Positions 19,678 to 29,840 of a stretch of DNA of 32,580 bases are shown here, piece by piece. Within the stretch, counting starts at the first letter, position 1; every line of letters begins with the position of its first letter. Position numbers and translations under genes: made by a program. Source of the DNA: Bimuria novae-zelandiae CBS 107.79 (Eukaryota > Ascomycota > Dothideomycetes > Pleosporales > Didymosphaeriaceae); the NCBI GenBank assembly GCA_010015655.1, contig ML976729.1, forward strand, positions 21,372 through 53,951, read 5' to 3'. The notes under the pieces are model-generated. The model was given only the letters and a program-made list of their open reading frames with translations. It was not told the origin of the DNA and ran no database searches.

Positions 19678-20153
19678 ATGAACAACAGTCAACAGCCCAG
19701 GGTAACTCTAGTTCGGCATTCTTGCATGCTCACACTAAGCATGGATAGGAGGTACCAGCTCAAATCATGCTTAAGGATGCTCATGCTGCTCTGGTATACC
19801 TTCAACAAACTACACAGTGGACCTTTCAGGTTGTTATCAAAGAGCTCAGAAGTACCCAGAGCCAATGCGTCGTGCTTCAGGAAGAACTCGAAAGAACTGA
19901 ACGCTACGTTGGAATTTTGGTCAAACACCGCAATTCTCTCTTGGAACAGGAGAAGTCAGATGAAGAACACAGGAACTATTTGCAGACTCAAAACGAGTCT
20001 CTGAAGACACAGCTTCAAGCAGCACACGAAGACATAAGTGGGTTCATCAATGAACAAGTGGAATACCAGAGGCAACTAAAGAAGCTCTCTGATAAGAAAG
20101 CCAGCTACAAACAGAAACGACGGTCCAACAGACTCCAGGGTGAAACAGAATAG
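19678..20153 (+). CDS. Small coiled-coil protein
   Basis: An 8-codon first exon (19678-19701), a 47-nt intron with a CACTAAGC branch site, and exon 2 (19749-20153) give 142 residues. From about residue 20 the protein is one long heptad-rich helix (for example LQEELERTERYVGILVKHRN and LQTQNESLKTQLQAAHEDI), ending in a basic KKASYKQKRRSNR tail. This suggests a dimeric or oligomeric coiled coil, perhaps with nucleic-acid or nuclear affinity through the tail. No known family was recognised. A TATA box in a suitable position precedes it. Confidence 0.6.
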
Positions 20154-20163
20154 CTACAAGACT

Positions 20164-20606
20164 TAGAGCTCAACTTGAATGCTTCCCTCATCATCTTGCT
20201 TTTCCATGTCATTTATGAGTCCTTCTGGGTTCACCGTTCCCTGAAAAGCGAGAGCAATTGTTCTACATGCCATAGCAGATAACTGCGTCCACTACATCGA
20301 TGTATTTAAAAAAGAATGCTAGGTCTCTCCTTGAGCTAGCCAAATAATAGCTGCAGCCGTTACCCGGATTGACTTCGTAAACAAATTCATAGTCCGCATC
20401 AGGGTCACATTCACGTGGGACCTTCGGTTTTACGAGAGGATAGAACTTTGGAATTCTATTAGTCGAACCACTCTGAGCACCATTTCCACCTTTGAACTTA
20501 ATAGACCCGCGTTTAACGATATCAATACGTGCTGCCAGTCTGAGAATTACATCGACTCTACCTATTCCGACGATGACGTTCCTTGTTTGGGGTACTTTAA
20601 GATTAT
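20164..20606 (-). pseudogene. 5'-truncated gene relic with in-frame TAG
   Basis: A frame without any ATG near its start is open from about 20606 to TAG 20294-20292. It reads like a genuine protein: VIVGIGRVDVILRLAARIDI, IPKFYPLVKPKVPRECDPDA, DYEFVYEVNPGNGCSYYLAS. The same frame continues past the TAG through FQGTVNPEGLINDMEKQDDE to TAA 20166-20164. I do not recognise the family. The 5' part is missing: the frame ends 27 bp from the stop codon of the Zn2Cys6 gene on the same strand. The simplest reading is the 3' remnant of a gene cut by rearrangement and then hit by a CAG-to-TAG type change. An alternative is a 3' exon of a longer transcript. Confidence 0.45.
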
Positions 20607-20632
20607 ATTAAAGATTCCATACACCACTTTCA

Positions 20633-21385
20633 CTATCCCAAATGCAACCCCATTATCCAACCGTCCTGCATGTCCTGCGCGGCGAACATGTCCATTGACG
20701 AGGCGGCCTGCAGAGCGGAGTCCAAGGCGGTGGTGTCAAGACCGGTTTCCAGGCCATATACACCGTGGTATGGATTGTGGGTGAGCTGATTCTCCAGAGG
20801 GTTGCTAGGCCAGTTGCTCGAGAAATTTTCAGGGGCTAACGTGCGCAAAGGCAGAGGGTTTGGTTCCGAAGCCTCCCAAGGATGTACTAGACGGTCCACG
20901 ATAGCTGGATCCCACTGAAACGTGCTATGTTGTTGTGTAACCGCCAACAATCCTAGGCGATCCAGTATATCGTGTATGAGAGGTTGTCCGGCTTCAGCGA
21001 TCTGTAGCGGTCCCCCAGGCAGACTTTGGCCACGCTGAAGCAACTGGTACAGTTCCTGAATGCCCCTCGCTAGTAGTTTAATATGGGTTTCTAATGCTAG
21101 AACATAGCTGATAAAGTGTAAGTTGAACGTCACGGTACGATTCATGCATTCGTGTGGAAAAGTTACCTGGGCGAGGTGGACGGTTGGCGATCTTTAGCTT
21201 CGTGACCATAGGTGCATAGCATGTTGTCGCTCCTACATCTGTTGCAGGCATGGCCTCCGTCGCACTGTGCTGCTAGTCAGCGTCAAGCTTAGGTTTAGGG
21301 ACCTAGTAATAACCTTCGCCTTTTTCCCACGGCACCGATCGCACGCTTTGGCCGCTCGCTTTCTTGTATTCTGTCGGCCGTCCAT
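20633..21385 (-). CDS. Zn2Cys6 transcription factor, small
   Basis: Exons 21385-21314, 21264-21167 and 21107-20633, with introns of 49 and 59 nt, give 214 residues. The binuclear cluster is complete: C15-x2-C18-x6-C25-x5-C31-x2-C34-x6-C41, with basic KRAAKACDRCRGKKAK before it, and intron 1 falls between C18 and C25 as in many members. A helix follows (residues about 58-85, ALETHIKLLARGIQELYQLL) and then GPLQIAEAGQPLIHDILDRL, a conserved linker in one subgroup of fungal regulators. There is no fungal-specific TF (middle homology) domain, so it is a short regulator. It binds DNA in the nucleus, probably as a dimer. The target is not evident from the neighbours. Confidence 0.85.
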
Positions 21386-22861
21386 GTAAGAAGTATGCTT
21401 GCACCAGACTGTCCATAGGGCCTTCATGGCCAATGTATATTCGCAGAACTGTGCCTCATCAACAGCGGAGTTACCGTGGCTAAACTTCTACTATGATTGT
21501 TGTGGAAAGCGCTGCCTGCATGCCGGTTTCACTCTCCAGCTTGGCAGCCATGGAGCTAATGTGCCTTGCGCTTACCGTACCGCGCGGCAAACCAAGCCCC
21601 GCCGTCCTATTTAGATATACGTCTTCGCATATCATAGCCAGGCCAAGAAGATTAGCCGCCGAGACAGCCATAGTTGGGATGGAAAATGGATGGCATCCAC
21701 AGTCGCTACTGCCCAACATCCGCCTCCCGCGTTCTTACTGTACGCGGCTCCGCCCTAGTTTTATATGTTACTTCAGCATATCTTTTTATTACTACTATAT
21801 TATTATATTCTTTATTTGCTAGGTGTCGATAAAGGAAACCCTGAGCCCTCGCAACGTACCCAAGCTAGTTGGAACCGTTCGGGATGGAACAACTCGTCAT
21901 GAATCTGCCTACCACGCCCGCGTTTACAACTGACCCTTGTTCTCGCGCTTACCTTGGGTGGTTGGGGTACAGATAGCGTCATCCTTCCTCTAAGGATCAT
22001 CAATGTTACCACACACTTCCCGTTCAACAGTTTACACTCCACTTTATGCCCGCTTAGCACATCTCAAAATGCTCAAAGGATGTTCAAGTAATTCATTATA
22101 AAGTCTAGCTAGAAGCTCAGTAAACCGAGTCAAATGGCATGGATGCTGCTGGCCCCGAGCAATCCAGGCACAGTTTAGGAAGCACCGGAGACTAAGCGTG
22201 CAAGGGGGTTTATCTCGCGAACCCTTCCCTGTCCTACAGTCGGGCCGAAATCGATTGATTGATTGATTGATTTATTACGCCCGGCTCACTCGCCTAAAGG
22301 GCCTTTTTACGCTAACTACATACCAGAGCTTACAGTAGTGACCTAACTCCCTCTTGGGCCGAAATCGGTTTCCGGTTCCCGCACTTTGGTTATTCTGCGC
22401 GCACGGTCGCTTAGGGAGACGCTTACTATTGGTGTAAGCGCTCTGCAAGGTTCAGCTGGGCAAGACTGCTCTTTGGCGCCAAGGTACACTATGACGGAGG
22501 TAGGCGCAAGCTTCCGTACACCACTTAGTCAACCAAGAGCATAACTTAGAGCCGAGGAGCCGCGCACCAGATACGAGGAGCTCGTTTCCCATGAGGAATA
22601 GCGCTGATTCCGAGCTTTTGACACTGCTCTACCACAACCCCAATAACGTTACTTGTTATTATTTATTCTATTTGGATGAGTTAAAACAGGAGAAGGAGCG
22701 CTATTTTAAAGCCCTTTAGATTTATTTTTATTCATTAGAATATAGAGTGGTGGTGTGGTGGTGGTGTCAAAGGCTTGGAATCTGCAATATTCCTCGTGGG
22801 AAACGAGCTCCTCGTACACGAACCAAGAACAAACCGTAGACACTTCACCTCTCGCTCTCGT
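21386..22861. other. 1.5-kb stretch without a supported gene
   Basis: Only shadow frames occur, most starting at non-ATG codons and all without domains. It contains a (GATT)5 microsatellite (22253-22272) and an AT-rich stretch near 21780-21820. A short block around 22367-22396 resembles one at 399-428 (TTTCCGGTTCC-GCACT--GTTATT), possibly a trace of a dispersed repeat. Confidence 0.45.
22253..22272. repeat. (GATT)5 microsatellite
   Basis: Five perfect units, seen directly. Confidence 0.95.
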
Positions 22862-25118
22862 TCAAGCTTTCTTGCTGGCAATAGTCGGAAAGTTAAGTTT
22901 CTTAAGCAACCAGGTCTGTCTATTCTCGTCCCCGAACAGATAATATACATTGTTTGGCCATTTCGATTGCTTTCGGCGGTTGAGAATATTCAAAGGGTGA
23001 CAGAGCTTTAACCGACCATCTGTGTGTATGAAAGCGAACGACAGTGCGACACCTTCTAGACTGATTTTGTTGATCACTGCTTTGATATCTTTCAAGGTGG
23101 CGTTGCATCGATACTTCGCGACGGGGGCCATGTTTCTGCTCTCCGGCAAGCGCCAGAAGGTTATACTCTGGAGAGTGTGACCCGTTGTGGACGGCTGATG
23201 CATATCCACATCTGCTGTGGACGGCTGATGCATATCCACATCTGCTGTGGACGGCTGATGCATATCCACATCCGCTGTGGACGGTTGCTGCGGATCCACA
23301 TTGGGTAACGAGTAAACAGAGGAAGAAGGTGAAACTTCCTCGGCCTGGGCCCTTTCGCTGTTGTCGCCCTTGTGTTTGAGCGTTTCGGCGTTGCCAACAG
23401 TATCCGGGCCAGCAAACTCTGCTCTCTCGCCGTGCTCTGACCAAGGCCGAAAGCCTCCGAAGAAGGAAGCTAAGATGAGTATCAACGTCCCATAACTCGT
23501 CAGCGTATAGTTTGCTTCCTGGCCCAGCGCGCTCCAGATGGCGGGGAGGAACAGTCCTGCACATTCGTGGAGCGCCCCATCTCGAACAATGTCTCCGGCC
23601 GTCATTGGGGGTGCAGCTAGAGGCTGCCGAGGCTCGAAAATGTCCTGACCCTTTCGACGCGAAAGAACTTCCTCCTCGAGCTTGTCCGGCGCTGCCCAGA
23701 ACAACGCTTTGGGTTTTTCCCGGTGCAGATGACTTCGAATGGCAGAAGTGTCGGCGTCCTGCTGGCTGAGCTCCAAGATCTCGTCCGTCTCAAACCCAAG
23801 CCTGCGCGCCAGATGGCCGAGCCGAACCGCGCACGGAGGGTATTCCAAAGACTGCTGGCGCAGCAGGTAGAGACAAAGCTGCCAGTACGAATACAATGCC
23901 GAGTTGCGTAATTCGATGTATCGTTCGTCGAATTCGCTGTATTGCAATAGGCACCGGTTTGTTCGTGAAGGTTTGTAGCACTTCTGGAGGAGCACGTCCC
24001 TTACCGATGGAAGGGGTCTTGGTAAGGGGTCGGACGGCGCTCTTGGTGGAAACAATTCGCTCGCAGGGAACAGGTCCCGCAATCGAAGCATGACGGGTCC
24101 TAGTTTCCTGGCGTGTTTGAAGAAGGTTTGGAAGCTCAAGATGATGCCTTCCACGGCGAGTACCCTTGCAAGGATCCGAGCGCGTAGGTCGGGATCTCGG
24201 ACCCTCACAAACACCTTGTTTGTGCTGAACAGGTCCTCGATCACGGAGCGATCACGAACGCTCCATCGCGGGGCAAGGCCCTGGAGCTTCGCGATGGTGC
24301 TTTCATCGCACGCGGCACCATTTCCATCTGTCATCTCGTGCCACATCTTCTGCATCTGGAACAGGTAATGCTGGATCTCCTATCGGCGCTTAGCAAAGTC
24401 GACGGGTGTAGGGATGCCTGTACGCACTTGACTGCACCTCCAGCTCAATATGTGCGGAAAAGACCCGAGTTGGAAGTCCGCCCACAACGATCGGAATGGT
24501 TCCAACTCGTCCAAAGCTTCACAAAGCCATGGATTTCGCAGTATCCGGTTCAGGTATTTGGCTTTGTTCTTGCTGAGCAACCCTCTCCACATTCGCTCTT
24601 TCTCTCGGTTCTTTTCGCGCTCGAAAAAGCGAATCCGTAAATACTTCTCTCCGTCACTTACCGCATTATGCTCTTTGTAGTACCGTCGAATGTGGAGCAA
24701 CGTGCTCGACGGCGTTTCTATACATGGATCAGTGCCGTATCAGTGACCTAGATTGTACAGTACCTGAACTGTAGAGGTCGACTACCCACCACTCGCCCAG
24801 GCTGCTACTGCCATTCTGTCTAGAGTTTTCCAGACGGTAACGTCCGTGGAGACAGGGAAGCTCCACAGATGCCGGTAGCTCAAGCCTAGGGGGAGGCCCG
24901 ATCTGATGCAACGTGCTTTCGGGGGTTGCTGAGGATGCTAGGAGCTGGTGTAAATAGGAAGGCTCGATCAGCGCAGGCAGGTTGTGCTCTTCATCGGCGA
25001 TGCAACAACCAGTGCAGTCATCTGCTTCCGTGCTGCTATGGCTGTAGCAGAGGTTTCGCAGAGCAACCTGGGCCGTTCCCAGGTAGTACTGGCTTTTCTC
25101 GAGCCGGGGTTCCATCAT
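22862..25118 (-). CDS. DUF3723-family protein (Starship-associated accessory gene)
   Basis: Three exons (25118-24764, 24717-24428, 24355-22862), with introns of 46 and 72 nt, give 712 residues. Features I associate with DUF3723 are: IRRYYKEHN then GEKYLRIRFFE; FQLGSFPHILSWRC; LAPRWSVRDRSVIEDLF; VEGIILSFQTFFKHARKLGP followed by LRDLF; FDERYIELRNSALYSYWQLC; and RRLGFETDEIL. The C terminus (residues about 620-712) contains a predicted strand-helix region. Between residues about 580 and 625 a 10-residue unit (STADVDMHQP) is repeated. No catalytic motif is known for this family and its biochemical role is undetermined. It lies head-to-head with the patatin gene and has a decayed paralogue at 14335-15835. 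It appears intact. Confidence 0.85.
23181..23302 (-). repeat. 30-bp coding minisatellite, four copies
   Basis: Units with ACGGCTGATGCATATCCACA start at 23191, 23221 and 23251, and a diverged unit (ACGGTTGCTGCGGATCCACA) starts at 23281. The period is exactly 30 bp and three units are virtually identical. It encodes the STADVDMHQP repeat of the DUF3723 protein and preserves frame whatever the copy number. Confidence 0.95.
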
Positions 25119-25207
25119 CAGGCGAGCTGTTCGTTGTTCAAAGGGAGCGACATGATTTTTATGATCCTCGAAAGCGGAGGCAGCAAGAAACTGACCCTGG
25201 CAAGATA
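25119..25207. promoter_or_regulatory. 89-bp divergent promoter between DUF3723 and patatin genes
   Basis: Only 89 bp separate the two start codons, so core promoters and 5' leaders must overlap or lie within the opposing genes. I see no clear TATA box. The arrangement suggests co-regulation. The alternative is that one gene starts at an unmodelled upstream exon. Confidence 0.5.
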
Positions 25208-28200
25208 ATGCATGCTTTGCGAGGCTATTTAGGCCCGCAAGCCGCCGTACCTCGACCCTACATGGCGTCCCCCAAATGCTCAGACTGGCTATATGCCTTT
25301 CAAGACGGGGATGAGTGGTTTCTCATGCGTGGTCAAGGTCTGCAAAAGGTACTAGACAGTCTTCAAGATCCTGCCAATCAATATCCCTCGACCGTTCTCT
25401 TCCTTGGCAGAGCTGCGAAAGAAGCAGCACGGAAGGCAATGTTTCCGCACGCAGGCTCTAAAAGATTACGTGGACTAGCACGGATAAATGTGGACGATTC
25501 GACCCTGAACCACGACGGGCCGCTTCTAGTCGCGGATCTTGACATCCACAAAGCGTATAGCGGATACCGCCCGCCACGGAGCCCCTGCGGGGAGCTTCGC
25601 CACAGGGTGGAGTGGCCATCGGAGCCATCGGGGCCATCGTCGGAACGCACGCAAAGGAACATTGTCGACACAACGGTCAGTAAGCTGCTGCTGCTCTTCG
25701 TCGACGTCGTATGCTTGTTCTTAGACGACTTTGTCACGCGCGAGGCGGGTCTCCGCCTCTTCCAGCAATGGGTGGAAGAAAGACAGCTTGCGAGGCCATG
25801 GTCACCTAGAGTGATATTTGTCACCAGCCGCGAGCGACAAACCACCTTCCCTACATTTGGCGAGGCTCAACCTGTCGTAGCAGCATTGAAAAGGAGGAAA
25901 CTCTCGCATGCGTTCGACTATTCAGGACTCAGAAACATCATCCTCGAAAACGTCGAGGTAGCAAGGAACAATCGGAAGACTTCTCGAATGCTCTTCTCCG
26001 CGGTCCATCTCCGCACGCTGTTCGAGGCGGGCCTGCAGCACACGGCGAAGTGCCTGGTTCCCGGATTTGACTTTATCCAAGCCACGCGCCATTTCAACAA
26101 AATAGACGGCTGTTTCACGCAACATCTGCGAGGGTTTCTAAGATTGTGCGCCGCCACCCGTACGGGAAAAGAGACCACGATAGACGTCATGGCCTCCGCT
26201 ATACTGCTGGACAGTCTCCCACCTGGGATGCACCGTAAGTCTTTGAAACCGTTCAAGCAGCCCCTCACTGAATTATATTGATAGACTTTGAACCGAAAGA
26301 CGTGTTTTGGTCTCTGTACCGTGCAAGCTGCTTTGAGGCATTTTCATCTGAGCCCGGAGAAAACGTACGCGCGCCAGCTGAGTGGTGCAGTGCGCTGGAG
26401 GCCAAGTATTGCCACCTATATCTGGCGCTGGAGTCGGATTCGGCCACCGCCTTTCAGCTGCACAGGCAGACTCTCAAGAGCGTTCGCGTAGACTGGAAAC
26501 GGTTTCGTAGTTCCCGGACATGCCTTTTTTGCCTTCGGCGCCAGCCCGAACATTGCCTGACGTGTGGACACGCGTTCTGCGACACTTGTGCGCGCATATT
26601 TGGAACCAAAAGGCCTGAGATGGCATACTCCTACCTTGTTAGTGAGTGCATCCTCTGCCAATCTTCTGATCAGCTCGTAGTCCATGTCAAGCCGCCGACT
26701 GCAGGAAGCCGTTTGCTAGTACTTGATGGGGGCGGTATCCGGGGCGCATTCACTCTCCAAGCTTTACAAGCCCTTGATCAGCACAGGAACCTTCCGTATC
26801 CCATTTACGACGACTTCGATTTAGCATTGGGAACAAGCACAGGTCAGCTTCGCCACACATGCATAGACCCTCCACTGACGTCGCAAGCAGGTGGCTTAAT
26901 TGTCCTCATGTTTCTTCTGCGCCGGAGCATCCGAGACTGCACGAAAATTTTCAATAAGCTTGCGAGACGGGTCTTTGTCCGTCCCAACTGGTTTAGGAGC
27001 CCGTTCTTCGCGAAGCTCTTTGAAGTCTTCTCCACACTACTGGCGGACAGCCTTTATGGTGCCAGAGAGATGGAAGCATGCGTAAAGACGGCTTATGGAG
27101 CAGGAAAGCTCATGTTTGGCAACCCGGGTTCGAGCGTAGGGGTATCTGGCCTCAAGATCGCCGTCACAGCCATGGCTGTCTCGGATTCTCGCCTATGCAT
27201 TTTTTCAAACTACAACGGGATCGGGCTTAGGCGTGGTAAGAGCTCCAAACTAGCCTATTGCCGCTACAGAGCTAACAACCGAAGGCTACAAGCATTACAG
27301 GCCCTTGGAAATGGAGGAAGAAGTCCTCATCCGTGATGCGTAGGTTGCGTTCCCCCAGAATCCTCGCTCCTGCTAAATCTCGCTCAGTGCGCGCGCAACC
27401 TCTGCAGCCCCATCTTACTTCCCAGCAAAATTCATCCGCGGCTTAGGATTTGTCCAGGACGGCGGGGCGGGGAAGCACAACAATCCAATCGATCCCGCGG
27501 AGTGGGAATCAAAAGCGATCTGGAACACTGGCCCGGATCTGGCACTGTCCATCGGTACCGGCTACACGCGAGTTCCGGGTTCGCCCACGATCACTGCGCC
27601 GAGACCGAGGCTGCGATTTAGGGACCGCTTCTTTCCACGATTGTTCCGCCTTTTCGGTGCCGTTTTGGATGCGCAGAGCAATTGGGAAGACCACTTGAAC
27701 CGCGTTCGGGCAGACCAACGCCACAAATACTTTCGCATGAACATCGATTTGCAACAGGATTGCTCGCTCGACGACGTCGACAAGATACCGGAGATGGAGA
27801 GGTTAGCCAAAACCTTCCTCCAAGGTTACGATTTCTCGAGCATCACCGACGCCCTTTTTGCTGCCGCTTTCTTCTTTGAGCTTCACCAGAGGCCTGTTGC
27901 CCATAAGAATTACAGTGTGTGCCTCGGGTCTATTCGCTGCCGGAGCCCTGATTCGAACGCGCTCGTTGCACGAATCCTAGAGGAGTACCCCGCAGCGTCT
28001 TTCACCACCGACGATGGCACCCATCTAGGACCGATCAATGATCACAGCGTCTGTTCGCGCTGCGGCGGTTACAGCAAGTCCATATCCTTTGCCGTCTACC
28101 ATCCCGACCAGACCATGTCCATTGCACTGCGATTCAGCGGGTCGAACAAGCACATGATTAGCGGATTTCCGCAGGTCATGTCACATTTCGTAAGAGAACA

Positions 28201-28354
28201 GTTGCTAGACGCAGAGTTTGGAAGGCCAGATCATGACGTGGTGGACTATGCGCAGCCGACCAGATGCAGCTGCCACGTGTCAAGGAAGCAAAAAAGAAAG
28301 GCACGCACAGTTGGGAACGTACACGCTTCGAAAAGGCGATGCTTAATAAGTTGA
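25208..28354 (+). CDS. Zinc-finger patatin-like phospholipase
   Basis: Five exons (25208-26234, 26285-26842, 26891-27235, 27285-27339, 27388-28354), with introns of 48-50 nt, give 983 residues. Residues 1-420 are the N-terminal region typical of long fungal patatins (LFVDVVCLFLDDF, LFSAVHLRTLFEAGLQHTAK). A RING-like zinc finger follows from residue 422 (C-x2-C-x9-C-x-H-x3-C-x2-C-x18-C-x2-C). The patatin domain has the oxyanion loop DGGGIRG (490-496), nucleophile elbow G-T-S-T-G with Ser527, and DGG with Asp686, so the Ser-Asp dyad is complete. The fold hydrolyses acyl esters of membrane lipids. Intron 2 must be spliced to place GTSTGG; it is 48 nt and would otherwise be read through in frame. 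The C terminus has a C-x-x-C pair and a basic end. In fungi such proteins take part in immunity-like and incompatibility responses. Confidence 0.9.
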
Positions 28355-29840
28355 TCTCTATAGCTAACGTCTCTAACTGCCTCGCGAATCATACGATATC
28401 GCGAGACGCTTTTGTAATCCGACCTCCGGATTCCATCCTTCGCAAGCTTATAAACTTACAGTAACGTTACTAATTAACTAGAACTTTATATACATAGAAC
28501 GTGGTTAAATAAGCCTATCCATTCTACGGCTAACACGTGTGCAGCTAATCTCTTCCCTGTAGGATAGTAAGCTAGCTAATTTTCATGTAATTACGCTGCT
28601 GACAAAAGCTCTTATTGCGACGGGCCAACGGATCTATGAACGATACAAATCCGCTTGATACATCCGCAAGCTCGACTTTATATTAAATTCCATGAGGCCT
28701 CTATTCGAGGCAACTGCCTAAATAGTAGCCTAAGGTCTATATATAGAGCTCCCTAAGCGTCTACCTGAGTGCGCACCTCTCCTAATTGGATTCCCGCGCC
28801 TTCCTATGTGAGCAGGTACCTAACGTCCATCCCTGTGGGTCGAACAACCCTCCGCACAGAACCACCCACATTATTTAAGCACGTTACGCCCAAGCCGTAG
28901 AGACTCTTAAATTTAAGTAGATTATTATACATCCTTTAGATCCACTTATATCTATTGTAATCCTTAAATACTAAAATTACAACAATCTTAAGTGCGTAAA
29001 TAAGTCTTTCGTATTGAGTATTGAAGCTGCAACAGTAACATATCCCTAATCTATCTCTATCTAAAGCGTAGCTTGCTTATTCGGAGGCCCTATATAATTT
29101 ACAGTAAACTAAAGAAGCTATAGCTATCCTATAAAGACGTGCATCCTCTAGCTAGGAGCACTCCGAGTTTGTCCGGCTCGGTGTGCCAGTCCTTCGCGTT
29201 TAGCGAGAGGACTTTGAATGCTAACATAGCAGAATTGCGAACGCTTAGCGGCCTATAATGTACAGCTGCGCTATGCTAAAAGAGCTGAAGCTGTAGCGTA
29301 AAGCTTTGGAAGCTTTTACCGGGTGCTGCTCAAGCGCGCGCGGTCGCTAGCTATTCTTAGAAGCAAACTAGTTGTGGGTAGTGTTGGCTTCTCGCTCGAC
29401 GTATTTCCAGTCACCACAACATGGACACAGCCAGCCAGGTGCCGGCAAGCTTTGAGCGCGTCAATGCTTAGATCCTTACTAACAGCGCCAGGGGCCTTAT
29501 GTCCTCTGCAGCTTCCTCTGCAGACGCGGTGCAGCCTCGCAAGCGGTGCACTGCGCATGCATGGAGCCACGTCTTACCCCGCCTGGGGCTTCATACCGGC
29601 TTCCTTATTAAGCCAAGAAATCAGCGACAGCCGGCAGCCTCAGCTCTCGACATCTACCCACAGCGTCCTGCTGGTATCTGAGCTGGTGCACCTGTTCAAC
29701 AGTCTCTCTATATGCTAACCATCCATCAGTAGCACGACAACAGCTAGCAAATTGCATGCGCCTACGCGGCCAGGCTACGAAACTCAGCCTTACGAGTCCC
29801 GTTCTCATTACTTGTGCCTGCCACACATTTACACAACCCC
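28355..29840. other. AT-rich gene desert
   Basis: From about 28440 to 29150 the sequence is markedly AT-rich and full of TA steps, unlike the GC-rich genes on both sides, and has no long frame. This is the look of a repeat altered by RIP (C-to-T mutation of duplicated DNA), although I cannot name the source element. A 7-bp inverted repeat (CTCGCGA..TCGCGAG, 28381-28405) lies just after the patatin gene. A 131-codon plus-strand frame at 29323-29718 starts with a non-ATG codon and has no domain. Confidence 0.5.

Noticed and set aside
21480..21822. Opposed frames on both strands as small genes
   Set aside because: The minus-strand frame starts at a non-ATG codon, the plus-strand frame mirrors it, and neither has domain or splice evidence.
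24935..25207. Longer N terminus of the patatin protein reaching into the DUF3723 gene
   Set aside because: The added residues are antisense to a well-supported DUF3723 exon and do not look like the family; ATG 25208 is a simpler start.
26843..26890. In-frame read-through of the 48-nt segment in the patatin gene as coding
   Set aside because: It interrupts the invariant G-T-S-T-G-G elbow; removing it as a GT..AG intron restores the motif.
29323..29718. 131-codon plus-strand frame upstream of the NLR
   Set aside because: It starts at a non-ATG codon, is low in complexity and carries no domain; more likely leader or old repeat sequence.
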